DNA of 15,235 nucleotides from Clostridiaceae bacterium (GTDB taxonomy: Bacteria > Bacillota > Clostridia > Oscillospirales > Acutalibacteraceae), in assembly GCA_016293225.1 (NCBI GenBank), contig JAEDEQ010000046.1, forward strand, positions 1-15,235. Reading direction: 5' to 3'. Numbering within the stretch: position 1 is the stretch's first letter; each line of letters begins with the position of its first letter. Position numbers and translations under genes: made by a program. The notes beneath the pieces are model-generated. The model worked only from the letters and a program-made list of their open reading frames with translations, was not told the origin of the DNA and made no database searches. Shown here piece after piece: positions 13,586-15,235 of the stretch.

Positions 13586-14419
13586 TTGAAACTGCTTGAA
13601 TTTTTAAAGGTTATTTTTCTCGGCATTATTGAGGGCATAACCGAATGGCTGCCGATAAGCAGCACGGGTCACATGCTTTTGGTTGATGAATTTTTGCAGC
13701 TGAGCGCGAGCGATGAATTCAAGGAAATGTTCTTTGTTGTAATTCAGCTCGGGGCTATACTTGCCGTTGTTCTGCTGTTTTGGAAAAAGATGTGGCCGTT
13801 CAGGCTCGGCGAAAACAAAAGGACCGTTGTTGTTCGCAAAAAGGTCTTTTCCGTCTGGTTCAAGGTTATTGTTGCGTGCGTTCCCGGCGCAATTGTCACA
13901 CTGCTTTTTGATGATTTTATTGAAGCGCACCTTCACACTCCGTTTGTGATTGCAGCCGCGCTGATTGTTTACGGCGTTGCGTTCATCGTTGTTGAAAAAC
14001 GCAACCGGACGTGCAAGCCAAAAATAGGAAAGCTTTCCGAAATTGATTACAAAACCGCCCTCCTCATCGGTCTTTTCCAGGTGCTTTCCATCATTCCCGG
14101 AACCTCGCGTTCGGGCGCAACAATTATCGGCGCGCTCATAATCGGCGTTTCAAGGACTGCCGGAGCAGAGTTCACCTTTTTCCTTGCCGTTCCCGTAATG
14201 TTCGGACTGAGCTTTATTAAGCTTTTAAAATTCGGCCTTGCTTTCACCGGAACGGAGCTTGCAATTTTGCTTGTCGGTTCTGTATCGGCGTTTCTTGTTT
14301 CACTGTTTGTTATCAAATTCCTTATGAGCTACATTAAAAAGCACGATTTTACGGTTTTCGGCTGGTACCGCATTGCGCTCGGTATTGTTGTAATGCTATA
14401 CTTTGCGTTTGCAGGTTAA
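13586..14419 (+). CDS. uppP: Undecaprenyl-diphosphatase (UppP/BacA type)
   Basis: An integral membrane enzyme that dephosphorylates undecaprenyl pyrophosphate to recycle the lipid carrier for peptidoglycan; members confer bacitracin tolerance. At 277 residues it has full length with about eight membrane segments. The active-site blocks are intact: GIIEGITEWLPISSTGHM (13-30), with Glu16, Glu20, Ser26 and His29, and PGTSRSGAT (171-179) with Arg175. These correspond closely to the E. coli residues. The start is a TTG at 13586 placed 7 bp after AGGAGG; another in-frame TTG at 13568 overlaps the murD stop but has no ribosome site of its own. The 14-bp gap to murD and the terminator after the gene define a two-gene operon. 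Confidence 0.97.
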   Translation: MKLLEFLKVIFLGIIEGITEWLPISSTGHMLLVDEFLQLSASDEFKEMFFVVIQLGAILAVVLLFWKKMWPFRLGENKRTVVVRKKVFSVWFKVIVACVPGAIVTLLFDDFIEAHLHTPFVIAAALIVYGVAFIVVEKRNRTCKPKIGKLSEIDYKTALLIGLFQVLSIIPGTSRSGATIIGALIIGVSRTAGAEFTFFLAVPVMFGLSFIKLLKFGLAFTGTELAILLVGSVSAFLVSLFVIKFLMSYIKKHDFTVFGWYRIALGIVVMLYFAFAG

Positions 14420-14437
14420 TTAAAAAAATTTTCTTGT

Positions 14438-14483
14438 GGGGGAACTGCCGCATTTGCCTAACAGTTCCCTCATTTTTCTTTTG
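14438..14483 (+). terminator. Rho-independent terminator of the murD-uppP operon
   Basis: GGGAACTG (14440-14447) pairs perfectly with CAGTTCCC (14462-14469), followed by TCATTTTTCTTTTG. It sits 20 bp after the uppP stop. Confidence 0.85.
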
Positions 14484-14514
14484 TTTCAGGCAACACTAAT
14501 TCCGGGTGATGAAA

Positions 14515-14862
14515 ATGAAAACAAAAAAATACTTTTTCGGCTTTCTCATCGGGATAGTGAACGCCCTTTTCGGTGCCGGCGGAGGAATGATTGCCGTCCC
14601 GTTCCTCAGAACGCTCGGACTGAGCCAGAAGCAGGCGCAGGCCACCGCAATCTGCGTAATTCTGCCGCTGACCGTTGTCAGCGCCGTTATCTATTATGTG
14701 CGCGGCTATTTCACTCTGAGCGACGCCGCGCCGTTTGTGCTGTTCGGCTTTCCGGGCGCAATTTTGGGAACGCTTTTGCTTTCAAAGCTCAAGAACTCGT
14801 TTTTGCAGACCCTGTTTTCGGTTTTCATGCTCTGGGCAGGCTTCAGAATGGCGGTGGGATAA
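14515..14862 (+). CDS. Half-length TSUP (TauE/SafE) membrane transporter, first subunit
   Basis: 115 residues with about four membrane segments, half the length of a normal TauE/SafE protein (~240-270). The opening GFLIGIVNALFGAGGGMIAVPFL is the characteristic TSUP repeat motif with its glycine run, and YVRGYFTLSD then PFVLFGFPGAILGTLLLSKL follow as in the second half of the repeat. The family exports or imports small anions such as sulfite, sulfoacetate or organosulfonates; no substrate can be assigned. ATG at 14515 is chosen because GGTGAT, complementary to the 16S 3' end, lies 5 bp upstream; in-frame GTG and ATG codons at 14506 and 14509 are inside that site. The next gene begins at the base after its stop. 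Confidence 0.88.
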   Translation: MKTKKYFFGFLIGIVNALFGAGGGMIAVPFLRTLGLSQKQAQATAICVILPLTVVSAVIYYVRGYFTLSDAAPFVLFGFPGAILGTLLLSKLKNSFLQTLFSVFMLWAGFRMAVG

Positions 14863-15235
14863 ATGCATATACTTACCATTCTCGGTTCGTTCCTTTCCGG
14901 AGTTATCGGCTCAATGGGCTTTGGCAGCGGAACGGTGCTCATCATTTTAATGACGGTTTTCCTTTCGGTTGAGCAAAAAACGGCGCAGGGAGTGAACCTT
15001 GTTTTTTTCATTCCCTGCGCTGTATATTCAATTATTTTTTACCTTAAAAAGCGCCTTATCAAAAAGGACGCCGTTCTCCCTCTTGTGATACCGGGGCTTT
15101 TCGGCGCGGCGGCCGGCTATCTTATCCTGAGCTTTATTTCGCCGCTTCTGCTGCGGAAAATGTTCGGCGCGCTGTTGATTCTGATTGCGCTCAAGCAGCT
15201 TTTGGCGCCGCTTTTCAGGCGGTTTTCCGGGTCGG
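14863..15235 (+). CDS. Half-length TSUP (TauE/SafE) membrane transporter, second subunit, cut by right edge
   Basis: The frame is open from the ATG at 14863 to the right edge (124 codons), so the C-terminus is missing, probably by only a few residues. The start SFLSGVIGSMGFGSGTVLII repeats the TSUP motif seen at the start of the preceding protein. KTAQGVNLVFFIPCAVYSII and IPGLFGAAAGYLIL then follow the same repeat plan. The ATG directly follows the stop of the first gene, with GGTGGGA just upstream, so the two are translationally coupled. Together they should form one heteromeric transporter equivalent to a full-length two-repeat TSUP protein. The substrate is unknown. Confidence 0.88.
   Translation, partial: MHILTILGSFLSGVIGSMGFGSGTVLIILMTVFLSVEQKTAQGVNLVFFIPCAVYSIIFYLKKRLIKKDAVLPLVIPGLFGAAAGYLILSFISPLLLRKMFGALLILIALKQLLAPLFRRFSGS

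Noticed and set aside
14436..14972. A 178-codon frame starting in the terminator after uppP
   Set aside because: It overlaps both TSUP genes in another frame, starts inside a terminator hairpin, and is Arg/Cys-rich without any family motif.

Overview
This 15.2 kb window looks like chromosomal DNA from a spore-forming Clostridia-type Firmicute, most likely an uncultured Oscillospirales/Ruminococcaceae-like gut bacterium. The reasons are: strong AGGAGG-type ribosome binding sites, sigma-A promoters of Gram-positive type, an FMN riboswitch with a transcription attenuator, and two endospore genes (a BofA-family protein and a SipL-like SPOCS/LysM protein). Peptidoglycan genes dominate the rest. 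Taxonomy is inferred from gene content; no rRNA is present.

Left part (1-4266, minus strand): a secreted S8 serine protease of the lactocepin/C5a-peptidase lineage that runs off the left edge; a riboflavin-type ECF S component (RibU) behind a consensus promoter, an FMN riboswitch and an attenuator terminator; and manA (mannose-6-phosphate isomerase).

Middle part (4267-10840): bofA, divergent from manA and preceded by a sigma-E-like promoter. Convergent with bofA is a 918-residue membrane-anchored N-acetylmuramoyl-L-alanine amidase, and upstream of that a GHL10/DUF187-type lipoprotein. The N-terminal ~220 residues of the amidase look like a degenerate version of the TIM barrel encoded next door. 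A divergent pair follows (a zinc-ribbon protein translationally coupled to a DUF1294 membrane protein), then sipL on the minus strand, also behind a sigma-E-like promoter.

Right part (11042-15235, plus strand): a small acidic DUF1292 protein, then an 800-bp gene-free stretch. That stretch holds a ~180-nt structured RNA (best candidate 6S RNA), a terminator-like hairpin, six tandem heptads, a 137-bp MITE-like element with perfect 25-bp inverted ends, a second hairpin repeat and two more terminator-like hairpins. Next comes the murD-uppP operon (cytoplasmic wall-precursor ligase plus lipid-carrier recycling), a terminator, and two adjacent half-length TSUP (TauE/SafE) transporters, the second cut by the window edge.

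Functionally the window combines cell-wall synthesis (murD, uppP), wall remodelling at the surface (amidase, GHL10 lipoprotein, protease) and sporulation (bofA, sipL). I see no phage, CRISPR, toxin-antitoxin or defence locus. The most unusual items are the apparent barrel homology between the amidase and its neighbour, the repeat-packed region downstream of the candidate 6S RNA, and the matching sigma-E-like promoters of the two sporulation genes.
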